Notes under the pieces: generated by a model
The model's input: only the letters and a program-made list of their open reading frames with translations
The model's database searches: none
Told to the model about the DNA's origin: nothing
Program-made: the position numbers and the translations under genes
Shown here: positions 8,997 through 19,784 of the stretch, piece by piece
Numbering within the stretch: the stretch's first letter is position 1
How the letters are laid out: each line of letters begins with the position of its first letter
Assembly (NCBI GenBank): GCA_963575745.1
Contig: CAUYUJ010014348.1
Location: 164,001 to 228,000, forward strand
DNA: 64,000 nucleotides
Direction: 5' to 3'
Source of the DNA: Prorocentrum cordatum
Taxonomy: Eukaryota > Sar > Dinophyceae > Prorocentrales > Prorocentraceae

Positions 8997-10189
8997 GTTA
9001 CCGCGACTCGACGGTCGCAGCGTGGGCATGTCCTCCTACCGCGAACTGCCCCTCTTCAGCCGGCCGACCTTGCGTCGCCGCCTCGACGCTCCGACCGCCG
9101 CCGCGCCCCGATCTAGAGTCCCACGAAGCTGAACTGGATGATCAGCAGGACGCCCGATGACCCCTGCAGCAGCCGCGGCCCACGGCCCCGCAGGCCCCGC
9201 AACGGACCATCGCAGGCGCGGTGGGCCACTCGGGGCCAGTTTGCGCTTCGGCACGCTGAGAACTGGGATCAAACGCCACGGGCGAAGCGCCGGGCACCCC
9301 CGCCACGTCGAGGCCAGCCCGCCAACCAGCGCGACGGCCAGGCGGCCCTCTCGCGACGCCAGTTGTACTCGGCCCCCACGGGGCAACGGCCGATGACTCA
9401 CATCCACGGGCGCGGCGCCAAGCACCCTGGCGCGCCAGCCAGACCTCCGAGCAGCGCGACTGTCGGGCCACCGCGCCGCGGCGTCGATAGCGCGCAGCAA
9501 TGGTGCACCATGGGCCGACAAGCAGCTTGACGACCTAACCCAGCATGGCCCGCCCCACCGGAACTGCTCGACGATGCGGCTTTGCGCCGAGCAGCTTAAA
9601 ACAACTGAGCCTTCCGACAGAACCCAAACCGAAAAGCTGCTTTATGGCTGGACACTGCGACGAACGCACCAACAGGGTGCTCGCTGCGGCGCTGCGCTAA
9701 GCATCTGGGCGCAACGAAGCCATCAATTCGGAACTGCAGCCCAGGAGGGGCAGACAATGCATGTAGACTTCCCGGGGTGCCCCAAGGGCGAGAGGTAGAA
9801 AACCTCATCTTGCCCCTCCTTCCGGGGCCGCGGAACGCGTGAAGGTCGCGCCGAAATGCGGCGGCGCCGCCGCGCGAACGCCGCCTGTGGGGCCCGCCCG
9901 CTGGGAAGCGGGGAATGAGGTCTGCATGTTTGCCGGGCGGTGCCAAGCAGCTTGACGCCCAGCATTTTAAGCTCGAACCGCTTAGTACAATGCTGACGAC
10001 GACGCTGCGTTAAACAGCTTGACGCAACGCGCGTGATCAGGCTGACCCCCACCCCCCCACCCCCGCGCATTTGCATCGCGGGCCAGGCCGTGCGAAAGTA
10101 AGCAGGCGCCCGTGGCGGGACAATGGTCTCTTGAACGCAAGAGAATGCATGGGAGAGAAAGAAAATACATCTTGCTGGAAACGACGGCA
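8997..10189. other. Unassigned segment between RNase H and recombinase
   Basis: Minus-strand frames such as 9,521-9,036 are long but GC-driven and match nothing I recognise. AAGCAGCTTGACG-like words recur near 9,520, 9,945 and 10,015, hinting at a small inserted or duplicated sequence. In related elements this gap is only moderately long. Confidence 0.35.
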
Positions 10190-10910
10190 CAAACGATCTG
10201 CAACACGTTCGCCACGCATGGGACGTGCGCCACCACGTCCGGCCTGACGCAAGCGTCCGAAAGGGCGATGGCCACCTCCCTGGCAATCGCGGCCGCGCGG
10301 CAGCTGTGCGTCTGCATCCGCGCCAGCATGTAGAGCGCCGCGACGCTGTCAGAACACTTCGGGCCGCGGGAACCACCCAAGCCATGGGCTGGCCCGCGCC
10401 CTCGTCCCCAGCGCGACGCTGATTGCCTCTGCGACCTGCTGGGGCTCGGGCCCGCCAAACTGCACCCCTGTGGCGATCGCCTCCTGCTCGCCGAACTGCG
10501 TTGCGAACCGCTCGGCGATCTCGCCCTTCACCGGCGGCGCGCCACCGGCGCCCCAGGGCGAAGCGTCGAACGCCATGCGGGCCTTGGCCCTCGAGAGACG
10601 CTGGGCGCCCAAGTCGAGCGCGCGGACCGCGTCGCCCCGGGCGCCACCCCAGAAGGCTTTGATCCACTTAGATGACACCGCGCACAGCTTTTCAGACGCA
10701 ACGCCTCGGGGCGCCCGCCGAGGGCGCCACGTAGATCGCCAACCACGGAGGTAGGGCCTCAAGAAGACAGAGACTAAAGCAAAGATGCCAGCCTTGCCTG
10801 CGAAGCTCTTGAGCCACGCCCCGGGGACGACGCCCACCGTCAAGGCTTCCTCGGCAAGCCCCCCAGGCGCGTCGACGCGCTGCCTGGCGACCGCGAAGCG
10901 CGACGCCTGT
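10190..10910 (-). pseudogene. RT connection and RNase H domain of the DIRS-like element
   Basis: From about 10,900 the frames give VVPGAWLKSFAGKAGIFALV, the usual FAGK segment after the reverse transcriptase, then AFDASPWGAGG at about 10,570 (the first RNase H aspartate in a DASPWG motif), and after a frame break SDSVAALYMLARM and VAHVPCVANVL (10,355-10,190), which correspond to the distal RNase H part (S/D-N/S-xAAL ... HVPGVAN). The canonical HVPG is HVPC here. These are strong family matches despite the breaks. Confidence 0.65.
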
Positions 10911-11054
10911 CATCCAGCGCCTTCTCTGAGAGGTCGAGCCCCTCGCCGTCGACAGCGGGCCGCCAGCGCGCGCGCCGACGCGCGCGGCGCGCTCGCCCAC
11001 GCCCAGGCGCGCCGCCCGGGCCAGGCAGGCCGCCAGAGGCGCGGCGCCGGCCCA

Positions 11055-11370
11055 TGCTAGAAGGCCCATTGCGCAACCAAAGCGCCGCGCAAAGGCAGGC
11101 GAAGCGCGCGCCTCGCATCTTCCCCGCAAAACAGCGCCGCTCCTCCTTGGCCAATGGGGCGTTCCACAAGGCGTCGATGTAACCCAAGAAAACAAGCTCG
11201 ATGGACTCGTCTGCAGCGAGCGACCGCTTGCTGATAGAGTCCTGGATGTCGCGCGCGACGTCGGTCGCTGTCGGCAAAGGGGCCACGTGCGCCAGCCGAG
11301 TACTGCACTTCGCCCCCGACTGCTTCGCGTCGGAGATCAAGCCGCGCGTCGACGAGCCGAACACCATCTT
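11055..11370 (-). pseudogene. Reverse transcriptase N-terminal half (DIRS type), frameshifted
   Basis: The frame contains ISDAKQSGAKCSTRL, then VAPLPTATDVARDIQDS, and motif A as GYIDALWNAPLAKEERRCF, matching the DIRS-type pattern D-x-K-x-x-G ... (D)xDAFWxxPLxxxERxxF. The aspartate of motif A is present. Downstream in shifted frames (about 10,950-11,050) I could not find the YxDD motif. The fragment therefore covers fingers and first palm strand only. Confidence 0.6.
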
Positions 11371-12159
11371 CGACGCCGCCCCGCAGCGCGGCGGGGGGGG
11401 GGGCCCCAGTTGGGCCGCGCAAGCCGAGGGGGCCATCGCGCTTAAGACGGCCTTCGCTTGCGCACTCAAGCAACTGCGCCACTGCTGGCGTAATTCCGAA
11501 ACTCGTCGATCGAGGCGTCCAAGTCCCCGGGCGCCACCGCGCCGTCGCCCCGGGGGCCGGCTAGGGGGGGCGCGCCCGTGAGCAGCGGCTGCGTCGAGGT
11601 GCCAGCTGGGGCGCCATGCGCGACCCGCCGCGCCGCTTCGCGGCCCAGGTCGCGCGCGCGGAGAACCCTGGCTGCAGAGAGCAGCGACGACCGAATCGGC
11701 GACGAACGATCCTGATTTTCCGCGGCGCCCGCGCCCGCGACCTCGAACAACCTCGCAGCCAACGCGCGCGGCGCGCCCAACGTCGCATCGCACGGGCCTG
11801 CGCCCGGGCCCACGCGTTCAACAACTCGTCGTTCACCTCTCGGCTCTCGCGCAAGCAGCCCCCCGCGACTGCGAGGACGCGGCCCCCGCAGACCAGGTCG
11901 CGGGGCATGGGGGCGACCGCCTTCGCCGCCAGGGCCTCTCCGCCGAGGCAATCGGCGTCTTCCTGCCGTCGCGCCTGCCCTGGATAGCTCTGGGCACCGC
12001 GCCGCCCATCCTCGGGGGTCACGTCTCCCCGCAAGGCTGCGTCGCGCGACGTCTGTTCCCGCGCTGCGTTGCGCGCTGGGTGAGGCGGCGCAGGGCCATC
12101 GCCCTGCCGCCCCCGCAGCGCGGCCGCCGCCGCGCCTGTCCAGGGACTGTGAGAACACC

Positions 12160-12710
12160 GAGAAATTCTCATCCGACCGCGGCGCGCAGTGACGCCGCGC
12201 CTCGCGGAAGCAACGCGCACCTGGTAGCGCGCCACTTCAGGCAGATCGAACATGCGAGGTGCGTCCCCGCCCGCATCTGGCTGCGCCCGCAATCGCGCGA
12301 CGTCGCGCTCCACGCAGACATCGGCGAACACAGCGCGTCGCAGAGCGTGCAACATGCCCGCGCGGACCTCATCCCTATCGCGTCCACGAAGTCCGCGTGC
12401 ACCATAAATATCGGGAGCTCCGCGCCCGCGCAGTATGCAAGGCCCGCGCCCCCCAGCGCAGCCCATTGCCGTCGCTGCGCGGAGAAAAATGCCGCTCGTC
12501 GGGGCCATGAACGCAGCGTCGCGCGTCTTGGGCCGCACCTTGCCGAAGTACCCCTCGAACGCGTAACCGTCGCACAAGTCCAGCTCCGTCGACACAGTTG
12601 AGTCCACCATGTCAACATCAACATCACCGCCGCATGCACGAACGGCGTTGCCAAAGCCTTCAGGCAACCAACATCGCCCGGAGAACAAGTGCAGCACCTT
12701 GAATTCAGCC
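12160..12710 (-). pseudogene. Methyltransferase-like (Rossmann) domain of the DIRS-like element
   Basis: The segment starts EFKVLHLFSGRCWLPEGF, the LHLFSG motif being the first strand and glycine loop typical of DNA methyltransferase-like folds. It then has acidic strand ends (GGDVDVDMVDST), a FMAPTSG segment where related domains have a PPC-type motif, and DRDEVRAGMLHALRRAVFADVCV and APRMFDLPEV. Frameshifts separate the last parts. In related dinoflagellate elements a similar module precedes the reverse transcriptase. Here the expected Pro-Cys catalytic pair is not intact (AAFMAPTSG), so an active enzyme is unlikely. Confidence 0.5.
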
Positions 12711-12929
12711 GGCACGGGCTCGTTGCCCACCACGCCCTCGACGCCCGCGATTTGCTTCGCGCGACACTGGCCATCCGCCACTGGTTCGTGATCAGCCGCG
12801 CCAGCTGACGCTGAGTAGCATCCGCGGCCCTTGTGATGCCTGCCCTCCCCCTGGTGCCAACCACCCTTGCCTGTGCCCTTTTCATCTCCGCTCTTGAAAC
12901 TCTTCTGGGCTGGGCAGTTCGACGTCGTG

Positions 12930-13012
12930 CATGCGCGCATCCCGCGAGTGGTCTCCAAGCACTGGCTGCACTGATGCACCTCCGCACAACTCTTGGGGCA
13001 CACCGTGCCCAT
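12930..13012 (-). pseudogene. CCHC-type zinc knuckle of the element
   Basis: The translation CPKSCAEVHQCSQCLETTRG places Cys and His at zinc-knuckle-like spacing, followed by a lysine/glycine-rich linker. It lies directly upstream of, and in frame with, the methyltransferase-like segment. It is presumably nucleic-acid binding. Confidence 0.5.
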
Positions 13013-13243
13013 CGGGGAGTGAGGTTATGCACCCAGGTTGAACAACTCGCGCAATTTCTTGCCCTTCTGGTTGGAACGGGACACGCTGCCGTCCAGATTG
13101 TGCACTTTGGCCATCTTCAATGGCGGCGCCGCAGACGGGTCTACGTTGAGGAAGCGCTTCGCCGCGCTCGGTTTTTTCCACGCTCCCGACTGGAGCCAAG
13201 CCGATCGCCCGGTTCAGAAACAACAGAAGCAAGCCCCTCCAAC

Positions 13244-14354
13244 TCAATCCGCCACAACTCCGTGTCCTTGAGGCAACCGCGCGTTCTTCTTCACCGCGCC
13301 GGCGCATACTCTCCATGCGCTCGTTGCTGCACCGCGCCTGCGCCTGTTGGATCTCCAACCAAAGCTGGGCCCATGGCGCGTCCTATAGCGCTTATCCATG
13401 CCGGCGTAGGGGCCGAGGCACCCCAAATCGACGGCCTTCCAGGAGATCAGCGCCGTCAGCACACATTGCTATGACCAAGCCTTATAGTCGAAGAAAGGCG
13501 GGCCGGTAACCTCATAGGCGCGAGCGTGCCATCACAGGACAGCGCATGGCTGTGGAGCTTGACCTTTCGAACCATGCGGTGCCCAAATGGCCCTCACAGC
13601 GAACAATTCACGCACGGGCAAGATCTACATCAAGCAACTTCCGGACCGCCGTGAGCTGCCTCGCCGCGAACTCCTCCTCGGGAGGGTGCATGTTGGAGAT
13701 GTCCGCGTAGTTGCGGTACGCCACCTTCAGCTCGTCGCCGTCGCGCGCAGTCATGACGTCGGATTCGTCACCGAGTTGAGCTCAGAGGTGCCCAGGCCGC
13801 TAACGGCACCTAGCGCCGCGGCCGCGCCCGTCTGCACCGGCGGCACCTGCTTCGGCGGTGCTCGTGCCAGCGGCGCCCGTGGAGGCACCGCAGCCCTGGA
13901 CAAACGCGTCCCGCTGCTCGCAAAAGAACTGCTCGCCAATGGCATAGGTCCGCCGCGGGGGATTTACGATCCATCACATAGAGGAAGACATGTTGTTTTC
14001 TCGGACGTCTGCGACTAATCACTGTGCGAGTCGTGAAATGCGCTCAATGAAACCCCCGCTCACCACCACCGCCTTGGATATTTGAGCCGGGGCTGCTGGG
14101 GACACCCCAACGCGCAATGGTGCCAGGGCCCTGCCCCACTCCTCAGCCGACACCGTCGCGATCACCCGCGGGTGGTCGCTGTCCCGTGGCCCAAAAGGTG
14201 CCATGAGAGAAACGTAGGCTACTCCGTCAAGCTGGGCCCATTCGAAGAGCATCTTGACGGGGGTCACCTCGGCCATCTGTGCTGCAGACCGTTCGAGGCA
14301 GACAGGGGACTTGAGGAAAACGTTTCTGTTGCGTTCAACAGGCTCTGGAAACAT
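13244..14354 (-). pseudogene. Gag-like ORF1 fragments of the DIRS-like element
   Basis: The first 112 codons (14,354-14,019, from an ATG) include AEVTPVKMLFEWAQLDG and FGPRDSDHPRVIATVSAEEW. After frame changes, a segment at about 13,620-13,740 reads VAYRNYADISNMHPPEEEF. Another at 13,462-13,300 continues with aromatic and basic residues ending in a run like ERMESMRRRGEEE. These segments resemble the conserved N-terminal protein of dinoflagellate DIRS-like elements. The role is presumably structural. At least three frame breaks separate the pieces. Confidence 0.55.
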
Positions 14355-15888
14355 CGCCAGCCGACTAGCTCCCGCTCACAGGGAGGAAATTCGTTTCTTT
14401 TGCCCTCTCTGCAAAACCACTCGCCCACCAAGGTTCCTCCCGCTTGTGCCACTCACATGTGCCATGTCCGACTCGACAAGTTGCTTGAGACCGCAAGGAG
14501 TGCGAAGGCGACCGCTCCCACGGTTCTCCCTTCCCCCTCCCTCCGTCTACTTGCCCCTCCCCACACTTTCCCTTTGTGGATGCCACGACAATGGACACCC
14601 CAACACTCGCATCATTGAATTTAAACTGTGTTTAAAATGTGTAAAACATGTTCTAAATATGTTTTCTACTTGGCAACATGGTTCCTCTCCATTGATCGAC
14701 TTCCACAACGTTCCTCCCTCCCCGTCCATCCCGTCCATCCTTTTCCTTCCTCTCCCGTCCATTCCACTCCCTCCCCCTCCCTCCCCCTCCTCCCAGATCC
14801 CTCTCTCCCTCGTCCTCATCCGCCTACCGCCTCCCTCAACGACCCGACAGCCCCGTCCCGCGCGAGGAGAATCAAACAAGACGACCTGGAGGAACATAAT
14901 GACACGGGAAGACGAGGCCGACAACGACGAGGACTACAGTCGGACTTCACTGGACAGGACACGCGAGAGAACAAAAGACCCTTCCGAGGGCCACATTGCC
15001 ATAGGAATGCAAGAGGCATGGGTCGCGAGACACAAGACACAAGGGTACCCTTGATTTGGCAGGGTCGACCTACGAATCCGGGCCGACTGTACGGGAGCAG
15101 TGCGGCGGGGAGAAGGTGGGGCAGGCAGCGCAGATAAGACTGAACAGAAAGTGGCAGACGACGGCGACGCGGCGACGGGACAACCTTGGAGTCCAGGGCA
15201 CTGGAACCTTGGCCCCCACTCTGGAATCTACGTCCAAGACAGAGTCCTGGGCCCCCTTGGAGCTTAGTGCCCAGGAATCCCACCCCCCCCGAACATCTGT
15301 GCAACTTCCGCATACCCTCGAATGCCGGCGAAGATCGTCTACGACGGCGATGTCAACATGAAGGGATCGAGTAAAGCATCGACGAATCTACCCCAAACTT
15401 GAAATGCTAGTCAAATATACTGTATTGTATGTTGTTGTCGATTTGTCGAGGAACTCTATTTTAGGCCAATCAATTCTGTAGTCGACCTCCGGCTCGAAGC
15501 AACGACGCCTTGCAAGCTTGGAGCCGTTCTTCTGGGAAGCTGGGGCCCACCACGGGCCCTGGATAAGGCGTTAATGATGTCATGATAAGACTGGCTCAGG
15601 ATGCGTTCCAGGGTAGAGTACGGGCCCGACAACTAGAAGCCTTCCACAAGAAGCCCAACCCTGAGACCCCATGACGTCCCTTGATTCTTGGTGCGGGAAC
15701 GTCACGCTTTCCATAACAACACCATCGAAACCCAAGAAACCCAGGGCACCCTGGAGGCAGACAGGGTATTTCTTGGCATGGGCATCCGCTGTAGGACCGG
15801 CTCAGGAGGCAGTCCAGGATTTCCGGAGTATCCAGCGGCGCAGCCGGCGCGGAACATCAGGAACTATGGGAAATCCTGGAAACCTTGG
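14355..15888. other. No gene recognised
   Basis: 14,520-14,850 is C/T-rich on the plus strand. 14,620-14,680 is locally AT-rich with GTGTTTAAAATGTGTAAAAC-like words. Near 15,590 and 15,800 two segments resemble each other (GACTGGCTCAGGATGCGTTC / GACCGGCTCAGGAGGCAGTC). No convincing coding frame. Confidence 0.35.
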
Positions 15889-16051
15889 ATCGGCGGCGAG
15901 CGAGGGGGGGAGGTGAGAAGGAGAAGGCCTTCTCAGAAGGTTCGCACGCCCCCCCGGCCTTCCGAGAAGTTCCCTGAGGCTTCCCCGAAGACACATAACA
16001 TTTCTGACAACGCCTTCTCCTTCTCACTTTCCCCCCTCGCTCGCCGCCGAT
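15889..16051. mobile_element. Foldback element with ~41-bp terminal inverted repeats
   Basis: ATCGGCGGCGAGCGAGGGGG at 15,889, continuing into GTGAGAAGGAGAAGGC, is inverted at 16,011-16,051 (GCCTTCTCCTTCTCAC ... CTCGCTCGCCGCCGAT). The interior also contains a CTTCTCAGAAGG/CCTTCCGAGAAG pair. Single copy in the window; a similar left end occurs near 33,340. Confidence 0.8.
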
Positions 16052-16325
16052 TGGAAGTCCTGGAACGTATCACTACCATGGCCTCTTGCCCCTCTGACTG
16101 GGTGAGGCAGCATGGACACGGTGCAGTCAGAGCCTGTCATATGGGGAGCGCCCCAGGGCCTGGGCAACGGGCGCCCAGGAACAGGAACACTGAAGACGGC
16201 GACTGCAAACGATGTTCTAAGCCTGAGCAACGATCAGAACCGGATCTCACCGAGTGGGCCCAGACACACACACACACACATACAAATTGACACAAGTCCC
16301 CAGGATTCAACATATCCGAAAAAGG

Positions 16326-17676
16326 TGCTGTTCAGACTCTGGGGCGCCTCCAGACTCTGGGGGTTGGGGGTTGCTCCGACTTTGTCTCTCGTTGTCCGAC
16401 TGTGTCTCCTCGCTCCTACCCCCTGCCTCTTTCTCCTGGTCCTCCTCACTGTTTCTCTTCCTACTCCCTCTTCTCCTGCATTTCCCAGTCCTTTTCTTCC
16501 TCTTCCTCCTCTTCCCTCCTCCTCCACCTCCTCCACCTCCTCCTCCTCCTCCTTTACCTCCTCGCCCCCAATGCGCCCAGGAGGCTTCCAAGATGGCCCC
16601 ATGACGGCCCAGGAGGCCCCAAAGACGGCCCCAAGAGGCCTCTAAGACGCCCAAGATGGCCTCCAAGACGGCCTTGAAGCGCCTCAAGAGAACCCCACAT
16701 CGGTTCAGAGAGGCCCCCGAGACGGCTTCCGACGGCGTCAGACCCGTCAGACGGGCCAGGAACGCTTTAAGACGGCCAAGGAGAGGCCCCCAAGACGCCC
16801 CCAAGGCCCCCAAGAGGCCCAAGGAGGCCCCCAAGAGGCTTCCAAGAGGCCCCCGGGAAGCCCCCAGGAGGCCCCACAAGAGTGCCCCAAGAGGCTCCCA
16901 AGAGGCCTCCTCCTCCTCCTCCTCCTTCTCCTCCTCCTCCTTCCTCTCGTGATCCTCCCCCTCGGCCTCTTGCCCGAAGAGTTTCCGGAGCGGCTGGGGG
17001 AATACATAATCAGATAGCTTGGCCAAGCTGGGGCCCAACGTTTGGCCACATAGGCGCTTCTCAAAAAGGCTTGGGGCGGCGGTGATTCGCCGTAGGCGTC
17101 TTGGATCCGCCGCCCCCTGTGCTTGCCATAGGGGTGGACGGCGTGCCAGACATTTTGCTGCTCTTGTTATTTTCAAACCCTTCCCAGTGGCCTTCGGCCC
17201 AGACCGCCTGCCCCTCGGAAGGACCAGAAGGTGTGGCCCACATCGCCACCAAGACGGCCCAAATGGCCCAAGATGCACCAAGATGCCTCCAAGGCGGCTA
17301 GGATTGCCCCAAGAGAGCCCAAGACGGCCCCAATGTGTCTCTCAGACGGCCCAAGATGCACCCGAGGCTGTCCAAGATGGCCCCAAAATGACCCAGGACG
17401 GCCCCTGAAGCCCCCAAGAGGCTTCCAATGCAGCCCAAGAAGCCTCCAAGGGGACCTGCAGGAAGGCCCGAAGAGGCAAAGACAGCTGATTTCCCGTGGA
17501 CTCTTGACGGATTTTGACGTTTTCGGCCTGCCGACGGCCCAATGCCGCCCAAGAGACCCCCGAGATGGCCCCAAGAGCGCCCAAGAGGCCTCCAAGACAG
17601 CCCCATGACGGCCTCCAGACGGTCCAAGAGGCCCCCAAGGCGCCTCCAAGACGGCCCACGAGAATTCCAAGGCGTC
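16326..17676. repeat. Large inverted repeat, left arm
   Basis: This arm begins GCTGTTCAGACTCTGGGGCG and is the reverse complement of 21,653-23,072. It includes a CCT tract (about 16,495-16,560), CCAAGACGGCC-type low-complexity sequence, a second CCT tract (about 16,905-16,950), a unique stretch with GGCGGCGGTGATTCGCCG (about 17,073), and the J core at 17,468-17,540. Identity in the unique parts is very high by eye. Long proline/lysine-rich frames are a product of the low-complexity sequence. Confidence 0.85.
17468..17540 (+). repeat. J core, copy 1
   Basis: Within a CCAAGACGGCC array: GAGGCAAAGAC, GATTTCCCGTGG, TTGACGGATTTTGACGTTTT, then CGGCCTGCCGACGGCCC. See other copies at 17,830, 21,772 (minus), 42,968, 47,463, 48,925, 51,898, 52,275 and 52,678. 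Confidence 0.7.
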
Positions 17677-17829
17677 CACAATGGCCTTCAAGACGGCTCC
17701 AAAATATTCAAGATGGCAACGATACGATTCGACATAGCCCCAGGGTGGCCCAAGACAGCCCCAGAGGGCCCCAAGGGGATCCAAAGGGCCTCCTAGACAG
17801 TCTAGGAAGTCTTCAAGAGGACCTCCAGG

Positions 17830-17915
17830 AGAGCCCGAAATGCCCAAATGGTTGTATTCCCTTCAATTGTTGAATAATTTGGGCGCGTTTTCTTTTTCGG
17901 CTGCCCGACGGCCCA
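17830..17915 (+). repeat. J core, copy 2 (diverged)
   Basis: AGCCCGAAATGCCC is followed by an AT-rich stretch and TTTTCTTTTTCGGCTGCCCG then ACGGCCCAAG, in the same arrangement as other J cores. Confidence 0.5.
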
Positions 17916-18036
17916 AGCTGTCCACAAGATGGTCCCAAGACGGCCCAAGCTGACTTCAAGATGGCCCCCAAAGGGCCCCGAAGGGCGAAGAAACAGTCCA
18001 AAAAGAAGAGCCAGAGGAAAAGACGGAATCAGAGGC

Positions 18037-18605
18037 CCGAAGCGGCTCCCAGAAGCCTGCAGCTCAGCGTGGGCTCGTCTGCGGACGCCCTTGCCCCCCC
18101 CCAGGAAAAACATATCACCCCGAGGCCCGGTGATTATTTTGTGGGGCCGCCCTCTCAAGGCCCCACGGCCAGCTTTTGGGTCAAGGAGGAGGAAGGGCAG
18201 GAGGACGAGGAGGTGATGAAGAGGAACCAGCGGAGCAGGAGGAGCAGGAAAACGAGGAGGTTGAGCAAGGGGTCAAGGACGGAATGAAAGGCCCGAAGCG
18301 GCTCCGAGACCAGACCGCGCTGAGCTGCAGGGTTTTCGGAGCCGCTTAAGGCCCTTCATTTCGTCCTTGTCCCCCTGCTCAACCTCCTCGTCCTCTTGCT
18401 CCTCCTTCTCCTCGTTTCGTCTTGATCAAGGTCCTCGTCCTCAGGCTCCTCTTCTTACTCGACCCAAGGGCCGGCCGTGGGGCCTTGAAAGGGCGGGCCG
18501 AAAAAAGTCACCTGGGGCCTCGGGCTGATTTTTTGTTTGGGGGGGGCAGAGGCGTCCGCAGACGAACCCGCGCTGAGCTGCAGGCTTCTCGGAGCCTCTG
18601 CGGCA
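18037..18605. mobile_element. 570-bp foldback with ~270-bp arms
   Basis: Left arm 18,037-18,307 and right arm 18,336-18,605 are inverted copies separated by about 28 bp. Matching landmarks are AGAAGCCTGCAGCTCAGCG against CGCTGAGCTGCAGGCTTCT, TCTGCGGACGCC against GGCGTCCGCAGA, CAAGGCCCCACGGCC against GGCCGTGGGGCCTTG, and GAGGAGGTTGAGCA against TGCTCAACCTCCTC. Several indels exist between arms. No gene inside. Confidence 0.75.
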
Positions 18606-18707
18606 AAAAAAAGGCTGCCCTGCAGGCTGTCTCGGAGCCGCTGCGGCCCAAAGAAGGACACCTTGTCGGCTTAACTGTTGGGTCGATTTGACGGCTGATT
18701 TCGGGCG

Positions 18708-18741
18708 CGTCGTCGTCGTCGTCGTCGTCGCGGTCAACGTT

Positions 18742-18803
<62 letters not shown>

Positions 18804-18834
18804 GGTCGTCGTCGTCGTCGCCACCATCGTCGTG

Positions 18835-18891
<57 letters not shown>

Positions 18892-18950
18892 GTCGTCGTC
18901 GTCGACATTGTCGTCGTTGTCGTTGTCGTCGCCGTCCATAAGATGTCCCA
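18708..18950. repeat. (GTC)n microsatellite
   Basis: About 240 bp of GTC with scattered interruptions. It gives long V, S or D runs in translation that are not genes. Confidence 0.95.
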
Positions 18951-19345
18951 AAGAGGGCCCTAAGAGGGCCCCAAGAGGGCCCCAAGAGTGCTCCAAGAGG
19001 GCCCCAAGAAGGCCCCAGGAGTTATGTACCAACCCAGCGGCTGCTCGTACCTCCTGGGACCCTCTTGGGGCCCTGTGAGGGCCCTCTCGACGCCCTCTTG
19101 GGCCCCTGGTTGGCCCATGAGATGGCTCCAAGAGGACCCTAAGAGGGCCCCAAGAGGGCCCCAAGAGGGCCCCAAGAGGGCTCCAAGAGGGCCCCAAGAA
19201 GGCCCCAGGAATTATGTACCAACCCAGCGGCCGCTGGTACATAACTCCTGAACCCTCTTGGGGCCCTCTGAGGGCCCTCTCGGAGCCCTCTTGGGCCCCT
19301 GGTTGGCCCTAAGGGGGCCCCAAGAGGGGGGCCCTCCTCCTCCTC
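18951..19345. repeat. GGGCCCCAAGAGGGCC array with two copies of palindrome P
   Basis: Degenerate GGCCCCAAGAG units flip orientation (CTCTTGGGGCC) across a palindrome of the type GGAATTATGTACC-AACCCAGCGGCCGCT-GGTACATAACTCC. Palindrome copies lie at about 19,017-19,057 (right half degenerate) and 19,208-19,249. Confidence 0.8.
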
Positions 19346-19697
19346 CTCTCCTCCTTGGCGACGGCGACGACGAAGAGGAGGAGGCGTAAACGCACCCTTA
19401 CTCAGCCCCTGCAGGACCAGGCAGCGACACTTGGACCAAATTTCCCGGCCCCTGTTTTGACCCCAGAGCTCTCGACCCCGTCCAGGAGTTCCCGACCCCA
19501 ACCCGGAGCTTTCGGCCCCATCCTGGAGCTCTCGACCGGCAGACGACGACGACGACGACGACGACAACGCCTCGACCTGGAGTGGTAAATTTTGCTGCTG
19601 CTTTTCCCTAGGGTTTTGGAGCCCTCGGGGCCTGGGGGGGGCCCAAAACGGATCCGAAGCCTCAAATTTTTCCGGCCCACGACCGACGACCGACGAC

Positions 19698-19745
<48 letters not shown>

Positions 19746-19784
19746 GCATGAGTTACTTGGCGCCCCTCCTCAGGAGCATCGGGT
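19346..19784. other. No gene recognised; (GAC)n at 19,545-19,566 and 19,678-19,743
   Basis: A short tandem of GAGCTCTCGACCCC / GGAGCTTTCGGCCCC-like units (about 19,465-19,545) precedes the GAC tracts. No coding evidence. Confidence 0.5.

Larger units (their letters stand above)
7628..14354 (-). mobile_element. Decayed DIRS-like (tyrosine recombinase) retrotransposon
   Basis: Reading the minus strand from 14,354 downwards, fragments appear in the order gag-like protein, CCHC-type zinc knuckle, methyltransferase-like domain, reverse transcriptase, RNase H with a DASPWG motif, tyrosine recombinase, and a Cys-rich tail. This gene order and the individual motifs match the large DIRS-like elements of dinoflagellate genomes as I know them. 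Every module is interrupted by frameshifts, so the copy is not able to make its proteins as it stands. The coordinates are those of the outermost recognisable coding fragments. I did not find the terminal repeats, and 9.0-10.2 kb between RNase H and recombinase contains unassigned, perhaps inserted, sequence. Confidence 0.7.

Noticed and set aside
9036-9521. 161-codon minus frame as an extra domain of the DIRS-like element
   Set aside because: Composition-driven (Ala/Gly/Arg/Pro) and no motif matches any expected module between RNase H and recombinase.
16400-17850. Long Pro/Lys/Arg-rich frames (for example APKRPKEAPKRL types) here and at 21.7-22.7, 40.6-41, 42.8-43.3 and 51.4-53 kb
   Set aside because: They are direct translations of CCAAGANGGCC-type arrays, open in several frames and on both strands, without starts, splice sites or domains.
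18708-18950. Val-, Ser- or Asp-run proteins over GTC, ATC and CCT tracts
   Set aside because: Pure trinucleotide repeats; every frame is open and no unique flanking coding sequence continues them.
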